Assembly (NCBI RefSeq): GCF_902806995.1
Contig: NZ_LR777654.1
Coordinates: 124,001 to 188,000 of the forward strand
DNA: 64,000 nt
Origin: Chlamydiifrater volucris
GTDB taxonomy: Bacteria; Chlamydiota; Chlamydiia; Chlamydiales; Chlamydiaceae
Reading direction: 5' to 3'
The notes under the pieces are model-generated. The model was not told the origin of the DNA. It did no database searches and worked only from the letters and a program-made list of their open reading frames with translations. This document shows, piece by piece, positions 42,943 through 52,561 of the stretch. Position numbers and translations under genes: made by a program. Position 1 is the stretch's first letter. The number at the start of each line of letters is the position of its first letter.

Positions 42943-45867
42943 ATGAAGGCTGGAGATTCATATCGTAACTTTGTTATACGGTCGTATAGAGAAATTCCAG
43001 AAATCGAAAGCGTTTTGTTAGAAGCTGAGCACAAGCCTACAGGTGCTTCTATCATGATGATTATGCATGATGATGATGAGAATGTATTCAATATCAGTTT
43101 TCGCACTTGTCCTGAAACCTCTAATGGGGTTGCACATGTTTTAGAACACATGGCTCTCTGCGGATCCGTAAACTATCCTGTTCGTGACCCATTTTTTTCC
43201 ATGACTCGAAGAAGTTTGAACACATTCATGAACGCTTTTACGGGTTCAGATTTCACCTGTTATCCAGCGGCCTCCCAGATACCTGAGGATTTTTATAACC
43301 TTCTTAGCATGTACATAGATGCAGCCTTTCATCCCTTGCTGGCGGAAAATGCTTTCCTCCAAGAAGGGTGGAGGTTAGAGTTAGAAGATGGAGAGTTGAT
43401 CTTTAATGGTGTTGTTTTTAACGAAATGAAAGGCGCTTTGATGTCTGGGGAGTCTCGCTTAGCGGAAGCTCTTAATGCATCTCTGTTTCCTTCGGTTACT
43501 TACGGAGTAAATTCCGGAGGAGATCCCAAAGAGATTCCTTCGTTGACTCTAGATGACATAAAAAGTTTCCATGAATCTAATTACACCTTGAGTCGATGTT
43601 TATTTTATTTTTACGGCAACATTAAGCCATCTGCGCATTTGGATTTTTTAGAAGAAAAATTGCTCAGAGACGTCAAAAAGGTGGACAAGACTGTGTTTTC
43701 GATGCCTTTGCAGAAGCGTTTTAAGGAGCCAGTAAGGCAAATATTATCTTATCCGGCGGATCCTGGGCAAAAAGACAAGGTTTTGTTTGGGTTGTCGTGG
43801 TTGACTTGTTCCATTTTGGAGCAGCAAGAGCTTTTGGCCATTAATGTTTTAGAGTTGGTTTTAATGGGCACTGACGCTGCTCCTCTCAAAAGTTGTTTGT
43901 TAAAATCCGGTTACTGTAAGCAAGCAGATTTAGTTATTGATAATGAGATTCGAGAGATCCCCGTGACCCTGGTTTGTAAAGGTTGTTCTCCTGAAGGAGC
44001 TAGAGAGCTTGAAGGGCTGATCTTTTCCACGTTGGAGGACATTGCTAACACAGGACTTTCTGAAAATTTAGTGGAAGGAGCTATTCATCAATTAGAGCTC
44101 TCTCGCAAAGAGATAACAGGTTATTCTCTGCCTTACGGTTTGTCATTATTTTTCCGAGCTGGACTTCTCAAGCAGCATGGGGGAGATCCTGCTGATGCGT
44201 TAAGAATTCACAGCTTATTCTCAACCCTTAGGGAAAAAATTAAAGACCGTACTTATTTGCCTGGGTTGATTCGAAAATATTTCTTAAGCAATACGCACTT
44301 TTCTCGCATTATAATGGTTCCGGATCCGGAGTTAAATGCTAAAGAAAGTGAGGAAGAAAGGAAGCGATTATCGGAGATAGGCTTGGAATTAACTGATGAA
44401 GATCGGGTGAGGATAGAACGGGTTTCTCAGCAATTGGAGGAGTATCGTTCGGCGGAGGAAGATATAGATGCTGTTTTGCCTGGAATAACTTTAGACAAAA
44501 TTCCCCCGACAGGGAAGGAGTATGATTTGGTTGTTGTCGAGGCTGATTATGGCAAAGTTTACCATCACGAGTGTTTCACCAACGATATTATCTTTGTTGA
44601 TATTGTTGCAGATTTGCCAGCTCTTACCAAGGAAGAGCTGCCTTGGTTGCGTCTCTTAGCTTTCCTCATGCCACAGCTGGGGTGTGGAGGAAGGAATTAC
44701 AAGGAGCACTTGGAATTTCTTCTAGAAAATACGGGAGGGGTAGATGTTTCTTACGAATGGTCATCTCAGGCCAAGGATCCTTCTATTCTAAAACCTTCGA
44801 TAAGTCTCAGAGGCAAAGCTTTGTCTACGAGAGCATCGCAGTTGTTTTCTGTCCTTTCCGACTTAAAAACTACTGTAGATTTTTCCGACATTAGGAGAAT
44901 TGGCGAGCTGCTGATGCAGCATGAGGAAGCTCTGACAAATAGCATCCGGAATAACCCCATGGGATATGCTATAGGGGAGGCCTGTTCAGCTTTATCGACT
45001 GCTTCGGCAGTTTCTTATCTTTCCTCAGGGATCCCTTATGTGCGTAAGATTTGCGAGTTGGTAAAGCTATTTAAAGAAAATCCTGATGAAGTCATAAATA
45101 ATTTGAAAACTTTGTATGCGAAGTGTTTTCAGGGGGAGAAATCCCTTTTGGTGAGCTGCAATAAGGCTCTTTTTGGGGTTCTTCAAGATGAAAATTTCTT
45201 TGGTGTGTTGAGGGAGAGTTCGTCAGAGACTTTGAAGGAATGGAAGACTCCTGAGATTTTGTTGGAAGCAACGTCTAAAGCTTACGAGATTCCTGTGCGA
45301 GCGGCCTTCAATGTTTTGGCTTTTCCTTTGGGAGATTTTAGTTATGAAGATCCTGATTCTGCTGCTTTGCTCGTTGCTGCTGAGATACTAGATAATGTCA
45401 TTCTACATACGAAAGTTCGAGAGCAGGGCGGAGCTTATGGGTCAGGAGCTTCCGTTAATCTATCCCGAGGAGTTTTCTACTGTTACAGTTATAGAGATCC
45501 AGAAATTTCTGTTACTAAGAAAGCTTTTTATGAAGCTTTAGAGGCTGTTGCTAATGGAGATTTTAAAGATAAGGACGTAAGAGAGGGTATTCTTGGTGTC
45601 GTTCAAGATATAGATTCAGTTATTCCTCCTGGGGGGCGTGCTTCAGCAGCATACTTCCGCTTGCGTTCAGGGAGAAACCCAATTGCTCGCCAAGAATTTA
45701 GGAAGAATTTATTAAGTGTCTCGAAGGAGCAAGTGACGACAGCTTTCTCTCGTTGGCTTTCCTCTCAGAAAGAAAACTCGGTATTTGTAACTTTCTCCGG
45801 TAGAGAGATGTTAAATGAAAGTTCAGATGTTGTAGAAGATCTTTCAGTCTGTGCTCCAGTTTCATAA
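42943..45867 (+). CDS. M16C zinc metalloprotease, PreP/Cym1-like
   Basis: A 974-residue oligopeptidase. The inverted zinc motif is H65-V-L-E68-H69 and E161 in FNEMKGALMS is the third ligand, all as in the presequence protease family. CGSVNYPVRDPFFSMTRRSL and FMNAFTGSDFTCYP are highly typical of that family. No signal peptide is seen, so it is probably cytosolic, unlike the exported M16A protein at 15260. A GGGAGAAGGG stretch directly precedes the ATG. It lies opposite the M20 dipeptidase across 166 bases. Corresponds to CT_824. Confidence 0.94.
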   Translation: MKAGDSYRNFVIRSYREIPEIESVLLEAEHKPTGASIMMIMHDDDENVFNISFRTCPETSNGVAHVLEHMALCGSVNYPVRDPFFSMTRRSLNTFMNAFTGSDFTCYPAASQIPEDFYNLLSMYIDAAFHPLLAENAFLQEGWRLELEDGELIFNGVVFNEMKGALMSGESRLAEALNASLFPSVTYGVNSGGDPKEIPSLTLDDIKSFHESNYTLSRCLFYFYGNIKPSAHLDFLEEKLLRDVKKVDKTVFSMPLQKRFKEPVRQILSYPADPGQKDKVLFGLSWLTCSILEQQELLAINVLELVLMGTDAAPLKSCLLKSGYCKQADLVIDNEIREIPVTLVCKGCSPEGARELEGLIFSTLEDIANTGLSENLVEGAIHQLELSRKEITGYSLPYGLSLFFRAGLLKQHGGDPADALRIHSLFSTLREKIKDRTYLPGLIRKYFLSNTHFSRIIMVPDPELNAKESEEERKRLSEIGLELTDEDRVRIERVSQQLEEYRSAEEDIDAVLPGITLDKIPPTGKEYDLVVVEADYGKVYHHECFTNDIIFVDIVADLPALTKEELPWLRLLAFLMPQLGCGGRNYKEHLEFLLENTGGVDVSYEWSSQAKDPSILKPSISLRGKALSTRASQLFSVLSDLKTTVDFSDIRRIGELLMQHEEALTNSIRNNPMGYAIGEACSALSTASAVSYLSSGIPYVRKICELVKLFKENPDEVINNLKTLYAKCFQGEKSLLVSCNKALFGVLQDENFFGVLRESSSETLKEWKTPEILLEATSKAYEIPVRAAFNVLAFPLGDFSYEDPDSAALLVAAEILDNVILHTKVREQGGAYGSGASVNLSRGVFYCYSYRDPEISVTKKAFYEALEAVANGDFKDKDVREGILGVVQDIDSVIPPGGRASAAYFRLRSGRNPIARQEFRKNLLSVSKEQVTTAFSRWLSSQKENSVFVTFSGREMLNESSDVVEDLSVCAPVS

Positions 45868-45960
45868 GTAGGATGGATACTCCATTAGAGGAGAAAAGTT
45901 ATTTGTAAAAAAAAAGATAAAGGGTACGTTGTAAATTAGTAAACGTCTCTTTTCTTGCTC

Positions 45961-46635
45961 ATGTTTTTGATTTTTTTGGACACGGAAACTTGTGGATTAC
46001 GTCCAGAAGTTCATAAAATATTGGAATTAGCTTTTCGAATCGTTCATAGCGATACTTATGAGGTCTTGTCTTCATATTCGTCTTTGATTAAGCATGAAGA
46101 TAAAGGAGTTTGGGCGCAAAGAAGCGAGGAAAGTTTTTGTATTAACGGATTGGATAAATCTTACGTAAATAGTTATGGCAAAACGGAGGGAGAAGTTGCT
46201 GCTGAAATTTTAGAGATCTTTTCTAAGCTGGATATCACCAAATTTTCTGCAGTCTTCGTATGCCAGAATCCCAGTATGGATAGAGCGTTTTTTTCACAGC
46301 TTGTTTCTGCTGAAGAGCAGCAGCGGTTGAATTTACCTTATCATTGGTTTGATTTGGCATCCATGTTCTGGGCCTTAGAGGTGGTAGAAAGGGGGCATAT
46401 AGCCAAAAGTTTTTTTGGATTACTGTCAAAAAACAATATAGCTTCGTACTTTGGTTTAGCCGAAGAGCCTACTCCGCATAGGGCGCTGCAGGGGGTGGAT
46501 CACCTTATCGATTGTTATCGAATGTTAATGGAAAACAAGTCAGTGACGAATGGGAAAGCTGCTCCTGAGTTTATTGATTTGCCTACTATGCAACGAAGGC
46601 CCGTACCTTCTGCTTCTGACAAGGTAGAGAGTTAG
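45961..46635 (+). CDS. DEDDh 3'-5' exonuclease, DnaQ-like
   Basis: A 224-residue exonuclease of the DnaQ/RNase T fold. FLDTETCGL near the N-terminus gives the first two acidic residues, QNPSMDRAFF the third, and HRALQGVDHLIDCYRML the H-x5-D pair of the DEDDh class. The C-terminal 35 residues are an unrelated basic, Pro-containing tail. Proofreading, RNA trimming or DNA repair are all possible; the sequence does not say which. The ATG at 45961 is preferred to a TTG two codons earlier. No clear ribosome-binding site is seen. It lies between the M16C protease gene and the converging rmuC. Confidence 0.82.
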   Translation: MFLIFLDTETCGLRPEVHKILELAFRIVHSDTYEVLSSYSSLIKHEDKGVWAQRSEESFCINGLDKSYVNSYGKTEGEVAAEILEIFSKLDITKFSAVFVCQNPSMDRAFFSQLVSAEEQQRLNLPYHWFDLASMFWALEVVERGHIAKSFFGLLSKNNIASYFGLAEEPTPHRALQGVDHLIDCYRMLMENKSVTNGKAAPEFIDLPTMQRRPVPSASDKVES

Positions 46636-46688
46636 TTTCTAGGGGTGATAAGGTTGGTTTGTTGCTGATCTTCAATAAGAACTAGAGA

Positions 46689-48053
46689 TTATTCATCTAA
46701 GAGTTCTTTAGTTGTCATAGAAGAAGGGAGTTTTTCTGATAACAGCAATTCTTCTTCATCCTCTGGGTTAATGGGAAGAGGCCCTTTATTAGTGATTTCA
46801 ATACTAGTAACTTCAGAGATATGTTTGTTTTGAGGAGCTACATCCAGTTTCTCGAATTTTTTGATTGTGGGTAACATCCTAGTTCGTAGACTGGAAGCCA
46901 ATTCGTTATAACTTTGGGAGGCTGTCCTTAAATTGTTCCCTAATTTATTGAAATGCCTAAAAACAACACCTAGACGTTCGTAGAGCTCCTTTCCTAAAGA
47001 TCCAATTTCTTGAATTTGTTGGTGTAAGTTTTCTTGTTTCCAAGTATGAGCGACAGTTTTCAGTAACGCAAGTAGAGTGGAAGGTCCTGCAATGAGAACA
47101 TTGGAAGAAGCACTGATATCCATAAGTTCTGGAGCATGTTTAACGGTATCGTTAAATAGGCTCTCTCCTGGTAAAAAGAGGATAATAAATTCTGGTGTTT
47201 CAGAAAATTTCTCCCAATAAGCTTTTGCTTTTAAACATCTAACGTGTTCTTTGATTCTAGAAATCATGTCATCTTTGTCGTACTCGCCTTGTTCCAGATA
47301 ACTTTCTGATAAGGGGGCCTTAGAATCTATGATAAGACACCGATTTTGGGGTAAGCGGATTACGGCATCAGCTCTCGACTGACCGGATGAAGAGGATACC
47401 TGCATTTCATAATCACAGTATTTTAACATTCCAGAGAGTTCGAGGATTCTTTCCAACTGCACTTCACCCCAACGGCCTCTTTTGGCTGGATGAGCTAGAA
47501 TATTTCTTAGTGCAGAGGTTTGTGTTTCTAACTGTTTTTCAGCTTCCATTAGCTGAGAGATTTGTTCTTTTAGAGAGCCGCGCTCTTCAGCTTGTTTTCT
47601 CTCATAATCATCGATATTTTTTTTAAATTCTTTGAGAACGGAATTAACAGGAGAGATGATATCTTCGAAGTGCTTAGATCTTTCTGAAAAATATTCCTTT
47701 GTTTCTTTTTGTATTTCTTTGATTAGAGATTGAGTAGAACAGGCTAGTTTATTACTAAAGGTTTCGATTAGTACTTTTCGATCTTCTTGAGATTCCAATG
47801 ACTGAGCCAGAAAGTTTTTCTCCAACTTGTATTGATTTAATGTTTTTTCAAATTCTTTATTTTGGATCTCTTTTTCTAGATGATGCCTTTGAACTATTTC
47901 TTCCAGGGTTTTTCTTAAAATTTCATTTGCCGCCTTTTCTTTCTCGAAACAATGTTCTAGAGATCTTTTGGTGCGAAGATCTAAGACTTTCATTAGCAAC
48001 GAACCAATGATCAATCCTAAAAAAAAATGTACGAAAAAATATGGGAAAGACAT
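46689..48053 (-). CDS. rmuC: RmuC-domain DNA recombination protein
   Basis: RmuC limits inversions at short repeats and is thought to be a nuclease-like protein. The 454-residue product has one N-terminal membrane segment (FFVHFFLGLIIGSLLM), a long coiled coil (about residues 25-180), and the RmuC domain with AHPAKRGRWGEVQLERIL, DAVIRLPQNRCLIIDSKAPL, FIILFLPGESLFND and IAGPSTLLALLKTVAHTWK. These motifs match the restriction-endonuclease-like core. It is followed by pssA further upstream on the same strand (58 bases). Corresponds to CT_825. Confidence 0.93.
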   Translation of the reverse strand: MSFPYFFVHFFLGLIIGSLLMKVLDLRTKRSLEHCFEKEKAANEILRKTLEEIVQRHHLEKEIQNKEFEKTLNQYKLEKNFLAQSLESQEDRKVLIETFSNKLACSTQSLIKEIQKETKEYFSERSKHFEDIISPVNSVLKEFKKNIDDYERKQAEERGSLKEQISQLMEAEKQLETQTSALRNILAHPAKRGRWGEVQLERILELSGMLKYCDYEMQVSSSSGQSRADAVIRLPQNRCLIIDSKAPLSESYLEQGEYDKDDMISRIKEHVRCLKAKAYWEKFSETPEFIILFLPGESLFNDTVKHAPELMDISASSNVLIAGPSTLLALLKTVAHTWKQENLHQQIQEIGSLGKELYERLGVVFRHFNKLGNNLRTASQSYNELASSLRTRMLPTIKKFEKLDVAPQNKHISEVTSIEITNKGPLPINPEDEEELLLSEKLPSSMTTKELLDE

Positions 48054-48111
48054 AGAAAGTGTCTGGGTTTTATTTTACTTGCCGGAACTTTGTGAGTAAG
48101 TAAAGGTCATG

Positions 48112-48930
48112 TTAATTCCGTTTGCTCTTTGTAATAGCTTTCCTGGAAAAAGCAGCTACAGGAAAGATAGCAAAAATGTATGCCCAAGCGACAAGGAAAA
48201 ATACTTCTACGAAGTGATCAATGATTCCTAGGAAAAGTAGACAAGCAAAGATTCCTAAAAGAACTATGAGCAGAAAAGAGGAAATCCTAAAACGCAAAGC
48301 TCCCAAAGATGGGAAATACCAACGGGAGACCATCAACCCACCTAGCAGTAACTGTCCACAGCAGAGAAGAGGTAAGCGAAGGCTAGGGGAGATCATGGAG
48401 GCACTTCCAGATGATAGGAATAAGGCTAACGACACTATAGCTGCTGCGGCTGCAGGAATAGGTAGCCCCTTAAAGAAACCTTTAGGTAACTTTTCTTCCG
48501 TGTTGTTATGACGCTTCATAATCGTGTAACGAACGAGGCGCAAGACTCCACAAAGGGAGTAAATCATAGAGCAGATCAAGAGAATTGAAGAATAGAAATT
48601 TCCTATGCTCAAAGCTTCCACGCTTTTGATAACAATTAGCGATGGTGCTATACCAAACGTCACAGCGTCAGAGAGAGAGTCAAACTGTTCGCCAAAGGCG
48701 CTTTCTGCCTTCATAATTCTGGCGACAGCACCATCAGAAAAGTCAGCAACGATCGAACAGATTAGGAGAACCGCTAATCCTTGCAAGCGATGCAATAATT
48801 CTTGGGGACCGGATGTTGAAAGCATGCTTTTGAAAATAATAAAAAGTCCACAGCACAGACCAAAGGCTGTAATGGTGTTTGGTGCGACAACACGCCGGCG
48901 CTGACGTTGAGAAAAGTCCGTATCAGTCAT
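48112..48930 (-). CDS. pssA: CDP-diacylglycerol-serine O-phosphatidyltransferase PssA
   Basis: Makes phosphatidylserine, the precursor of phosphatidylethanolamine. The 272-residue membrane protein has the complete CDP-alcohol phosphotransferase motif (DGAVAR, eight residues, G, EQF, D, SLS, D) and NTITAFGLCCGLFIIFKS before it. Seven or so hydrophobic segments are visible. It lies upstream of rmuC on the same strand. It is the second CDP-alcohol phosphotransferase in the window, besides pgsA. Corresponds to CT_826. Confidence 0.94.
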   Translation of the reverse strand: MTDTDFSQRQRRRVVAPNTITAFGLCCGLFIIFKSMLSTSGPQELLHRLQGLAVLLICSIVADFSDGAVARIMKAESAFGEQFDSLSDAVTFGIAPSLIVIKSVEALSIGNFYSSILLICSMIYSLCGVLRLVRYTIMKRHNNTEEKLPKGFFKGLPIPAAAAAIVSLALFLSSGSASMISPSLRLPLLCCGQLLLGGLMVSRWYFPSLGALRFRISSFLLIVLLGIFACLLFLGIIDHFVEVFFLVAWAYIFAIFPVAAFSRKAITKSKRN

Positions 48931-49167
48931 AGGTGATTACTTCATTACTACACCAAAGCATGCCAGAATTTTATAAAATCAACAAGCTTTTGGATTTTGT
49001 ACTGTATGGTGATTCCGTGATCTTTAAGGGGGATAAAGTTGGGAAAATAGATGCAGAAAAAAGATCGTTTTTTTACCCTCTCCCATTCTAGTCGGACCCC
49101 TTTTGGGGCGTGAAAAATGGTTCGCTTGTCGGCAGAGTTTTTTCGCGAGAGAGACTGTATTTTTCAA

Positions 49168-49197
49168 TTGCAGATAAAGCAGCTCAGTTCCTATATA
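49168..49197 (+). promoter_or_regulatory. Candidate nrdA promoter
   Basis: TTGCAG at 49168-49173 and TATATA at 49192-49197, 18 bases apart. The -10 element lies inside the first NrdR box, which is the expected arrangement for repression. Confidence 0.55.
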
Positions 49198-49235
49198 TGG
49201 TATACATGGCGGTTAATATGCACTATATGTTGGGT
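49188..49235 (+). promoter_or_regulatory. Tandem NrdR boxes upstream of nrdAB
   Basis: Two 16-base sites resemble the NrdR consensus ACACWATATATWGTGT: TTCCTATATATGGTAT at 49188-49203 (11 of 16 positions) and GCACTATATGTTGGGT at 49220-49235 (13 of 16). They start exactly 32 bases apart, three helical turns, the usual spacing for NrdR box pairs. NrdR itself is encoded outside the window; a chlamydial NrdR repressor is known. Confidence 0.75.
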
Positions 49236-49405
49236 TTTTGAGGGGTGTTTCCGCTTTTCGATTTTGGGTTTTTTTTCAAGTTTTTTTGGTGGACAGAGTG
49301 AAATTTTTAGCACTCTATAAAGTGTTTTGAGGGCTTTCTAGATCAGCAGTAAGGAGATACTTCTGATTTGGATTTTTCTGAAGAGAATTACGGAGCAGGG
49401 AAGTT

Positions 49406-52400
49406 ATGGCAGAAGCAGAAATTCAAGAAGACAAATGTTCAATAGTTAAACGCAACGGGATGTTTGTTCCATTGAGCAGGGATCGTATAAGTCGAGCTCT
49501 GGAGGCTGCTTTTCGAGATACCAAGCAACTAGGCAACGAGGCACCCCTACCGGAAAATTTGGAGTTAACGATATCAGATATTACGGCAAAAGTAGTTAAA
49601 GAAGTTGTCGAAAAGATTAACGAAGGACAAGTTGTTACTGTAGAAAGAGTTCAAGATATAGTTGAGAGTCAGTTATATAGAAGTGGCATGCAAGATGTTG
49701 CCAGAGATTATATAGTCTATCGTGATAATCGTAAGTCATATAGAGAAAGCCGATGGGGCAAAGTTGTTGTTATTCGTAGAGATGGGACGAAAGTGCGCTT
49801 TAATCCTATGAAAATTTCTTCGGCTTTGGAGAAAGCTTTTCGTGCAACATTGGACGGGGGAGCAGGTTCAGAGGCTGTTCCTACCATCAATAGCTTGACG
49901 GAATCCATAATAGAAGAGTTATTCCTCATACACAGCGATGCCGAAATAGGACTTCACATAGAAACTATACAAGATGTTGTTGAAAAGACACTGATGTCTT
50001 TTGGACATTATGAGGTAGCTAAGAGCTACATTTTGTATCGAGAAGCTAGAGCTAGAGTGCGATCTAAGAGTGAGGGATCTTCCGTTGCAATCGAAGAAGT
50101 ATATGAGGTTGTACGCAAAGACGGGGAATCTTATATCCTTAGGAAAGAAGATCTATTTCGTAAATTTTCCTGGATAGGCAAGCGGTTTCCTTCTACCGTC
50201 GATCCCAAAATGTTAGTGGATATGACTTTTTCCAATTTGTACTCTGGAATAAAAGAATCTGAAGTAGATTTGGCGTGTATCATGGCTGCTCGAGCCTGTA
50301 TAGAAAAAGAGCCGGATTATGCTTTTGTAGCTTCTGATTTGTTGATGGACATAGTTTACCGTGAAGCTTTGGGAACAGGTATCACCAATCCCGATTTAGA
50401 GGATATTCAGAGAAAGTATTTTAAGGAGTATATCAAACAAGGAGAAAAGTACAGGTTAAACCCAGCTTTGGCTGATTTTGATCTTGACAAGTTGGCAAAT
50501 GCTTTGGATTTAAATAGGGATCGAAGATTTGCTTACATGGGAGCGCAGAATCTGTATGATCGTTATTACAATCAGCTCGATGGTAGACGCTTAGAAACTG
50601 CTCAAATTTTTTGGATGCGGGTAGCTATGGGGTTAGCTTTGAATGAGGGTGCCCAAAAAGAAGATCAAGCTATAGCTTTTTATCGCTTAATTTCAGATTT
50701 TCGCTATGTTCCAGCAACTCCAACGCTTTTCAATTCTGGGACTGTACATTCTCAACTTAGTTCTTGTTACTTGTCTATGGTTAAGGATGACTTGAACCAT
50801 ATTTTTAAATTGATCTCCGACAACGCCTTGTTATCAAAATGGGCTGGAGGATTAGGCAATGACTGGACGTCCGTAAGAGCTACTGGGGCTCACATAGCTG
50901 GTACTAACGGGAAAAGCCAGGGTGTTATTCCGTTCATAAAAGTGGTAAATGATACAGCCATAGCTGTGAATCAAGGGGGAAAAAGAAAGGGTGCTGCTTG
51001 CGTATACATGGAGGTTTGGCACTACGATTACGAAGATTTTCTAGATCTGCGTAAAAATACGGGAGATGATAGACGGCGCGCCCATGATATTAACACAGCT
51101 AGCTGGATTCCGGATCTCTTCTTCAAAAGGTTGCTAGCGAATCAAAAGTGGACTCTGTTCAGTCCAGATGAGGTTCCTGGTTTGCATGAAGCTTACGGTC
51201 GGGAGTTTGAAGTTTTGTACGAAGAGTACGAAAGAAAGGCTGCAAATGGAGAAATTAAAATTCACAAAACTGTAGAAGCCGCATCTCTTTGGCGCAAGAT
51301 GTTGAGCATGTTGTATGAAACAGGCCATCCTTGGATGACATTTAAAGATCCCTCTAATGTTCGGTCTGCACAGGACCATTGTGGGGTAGTTCGTTGTTCT
51401 AACTTATGCACGGAAATTTTACTAAATTCATCTGAAGAGGAAACTGCCGTATGTAATTTAGGGTCTGTCAATCTGGCTGAGCATTTTACAAATGGTAAGT
51501 TAGATGAAAATAAATTAGCAGAAACAGTTTCTGTTGCTATCCGCATGCTAGACAACGTAATAGATTTAAATTTTTATCCTATTCCTGAAGCTAGGAAGGC
51601 TAACTTTACCCATAGAGCTGTAGGTCTAGGCGTAATGGGCTTTCAAGATGCCTTATACATGCAAAATATAGGGTATGCCCAAGAGGAAGCTGTCACTTTT
51701 GCAGATGAAAGTATGGAGTTGATTTCCTACTACGCTATTTTGGCTTCTGCAAATTTAGCTAAGGAGCGAGGAGTATATAAATCTTACAAGGGATCCAAAT
51801 GGGATCGAGGTTTGTTGCCTATAGATACTATAGAGCTATTAGGGAAAGTTCGTGATGAGGGCAATCTGGTTCAAGATAGATCCAGTAAAAAGGATTGGAC
51901 CCCTGTCAGAGAGGCTGTAAAAATGTATGGTATGCGCAACTGCCAGGTAATGGCCATAGCACCGACAGCAACAATATCAAATCTTGTAGGGGTTACTCAG
52001 TCAATAGAGCCTACGTACAAACACTTATTTGTAAAATCTAATATTTCGGGAGAGTTTACTATTCCCAATGTGCATTTGATTCAGAAACTAAAAGAACGAG
52101 GGTTGTGGGATGATGATATGCTCGATGATCTCAAATATTTTGACGGTTCTTTATCCGAAATAGAAAGAGTTCCTGATGACCTTAAGAAGATATTCCTTAC
52201 GGCTTTTGAAATTGACCCAGATTGGTTAATAGAGTGTGCTTCGCGAAGGACTAAATGGATAGATATGGGGATATCTTTGAACCTATATCTTGGTGAGCCC
52301 GATGGTAAGAAGTTATCCAATATGTACATTAACGCATGGAAGAAAGGTCTGAAGACAACGTATTACTTGCGATCGATGGGCGCCACTTCTGTTGAAAAAT

Positions 52401-52537
52401 CCTTCACGGATGTCAATAAGAGAGGTATACAGCCTCGATGGATGAAAAATAAGTCTGCGTCGACAAGTATTGTTGTAGAAAGAGTTTCCACTCCCAAGGC
52501 TTGTAGTATGGAAGAAGGATGTGAAGCGTGCCAGTAA
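49406..52537 (+). CDS. nrdA: Ribonucleoside-diphosphate reductase, alpha (large) subunit
   Basis: Reduces ribonucleotides to deoxyribonucleotides with NrdB. The 1043-residue protein is longer than E. coli NrdA (761) because the N-terminus carries ATP-cone repeats: VKRNGMFVPLSRDRISRALE, VIRRDGTKVRFNPMKISSAL and a third, weaker one near VVRKDGESYILRKEDLFRKF. The catalytic barrel has ATPTLFNSGTVHSQLSSCYL with an active-site Cys, NLCTEI and ATISNLVGVTQSIEPTYKHL; the C-terminal EEGCEACQ supplies the redox cysteines. The multiple cones suggest strong allosteric control. It is followed by nrdB and preceded by NrdR boxes. Corresponds to CT_827. Confidence 0.96.
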   Translation: MAEAEIQEDKCSIVKRNGMFVPLSRDRISRALEAAFRDTKQLGNEAPLPENLELTISDITAKVVKEVVEKINEGQVVTVERVQDIVESQLYRSGMQDVARDYIVYRDNRKSYRESRWGKVVVIRRDGTKVRFNPMKISSALEKAFRATLDGGAGSEAVPTINSLTESIIEELFLIHSDAEIGLHIETIQDVVEKTLMSFGHYEVAKSYILYREARARVRSKSEGSSVAIEEVYEVVRKDGESYILRKEDLFRKFSWIGKRFPSTVDPKMLVDMTFSNLYSGIKESEVDLACIMAARACIEKEPDYAFVASDLLMDIVYREALGTGITNPDLEDIQRKYFKEYIKQGEKYRLNPALADFDLDKLANALDLNRDRRFAYMGAQNLYDRYYNQLDGRRLETAQIFWMRVAMGLALNEGAQKEDQAIAFYRLISDFRYVPATPTLFNSGTVHSQLSSCYLSMVKDDLNHIFKLISDNALLSKWAGGLGNDWTSVRATGAHIAGTNGKSQGVIPFIKVVNDTAIAVNQGGKRKGAACVYMEVWHYDYEDFLDLRKNTGDDRRRAHDINTASWIPDLFFKRLLANQKWTLFSPDEVPGLHEAYGREFEVLYEEYERKAANGEIKIHKTVEAASLWRKMLSMLYETGHPWMTFKDPSNVRSAQDHCGVVRCSNLCTEILLNSSEEETAVCNLGSVNLAEHFTNGKLDENKLAETVSVAIRMLDNVIDLNFYPIPEARKANFTHRAVGLGVMGFQDALYMQNIGYAQEEAVTFADESMELISYYAILASANLAKERGVYKSYKGSKWDRGLLPIDTIELLGKVRDEGNLVQDRSSKKDWTPVREAVKMYGMRNCQVMAIAPTATISNLVGVTQSIEPTYKHLFVKSNISGEFTIPNVHLIQKLKERGLWDDDMLDDLKYFDGSLSEIERVPDDLKKIFLTAFEIDPDWLIECASRRTKWIDMGISLNLYLGEPDGKKLSNMYINAWKKGLKTTYYLRSMGATSVEKSFTDVNKRGIQPRWMKNKSASTSIVVERVSTPKACSMEEGCEACQ

Positions 52538-52547
52538 ATGGTTGCTG

Positions 52548-52556
52548 AAAAGGAGG
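52548..52556 (+). promoter_or_regulatory. Strong Shine-Dalgarno sequence of nrdB
   Basis: AAAAGGAGG, five bases before the ATG at 52562. It settles the nrdB start and would give high translation of the small subunit. Confidence 0.85.
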
Positions 52557-52561
52557 TTATT

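Larger units (their letters stand above)
48931..49405 (+). promoter_or_regulatory. pssA/nrdA divergent region
   Basis: A gene-free stretch of 475 bases. The informative part is the nrdA promoter and NrdR box pair at 49168-49235. Elsewhere only a weak CCCC-TTTT-GGGG hairpin at about 49097-49108 was noticed. From 49236 to the nrdA start lies a T-rich presumed leader of about 170 bases without clear structure. Confidence 0.6.

Noticed and set aside
49097-49108. CCCC-TTTT-GGGG hairpin as a terminator
   Set aside because: The stem is only four pairs, no T-run follows, and neither flanking gene ends there.
49117-49320. 67-codon frame in the nrdA upstream region
   Set aside because: It covers the promoter and NrdR boxes; no ribosome-binding site or homology.
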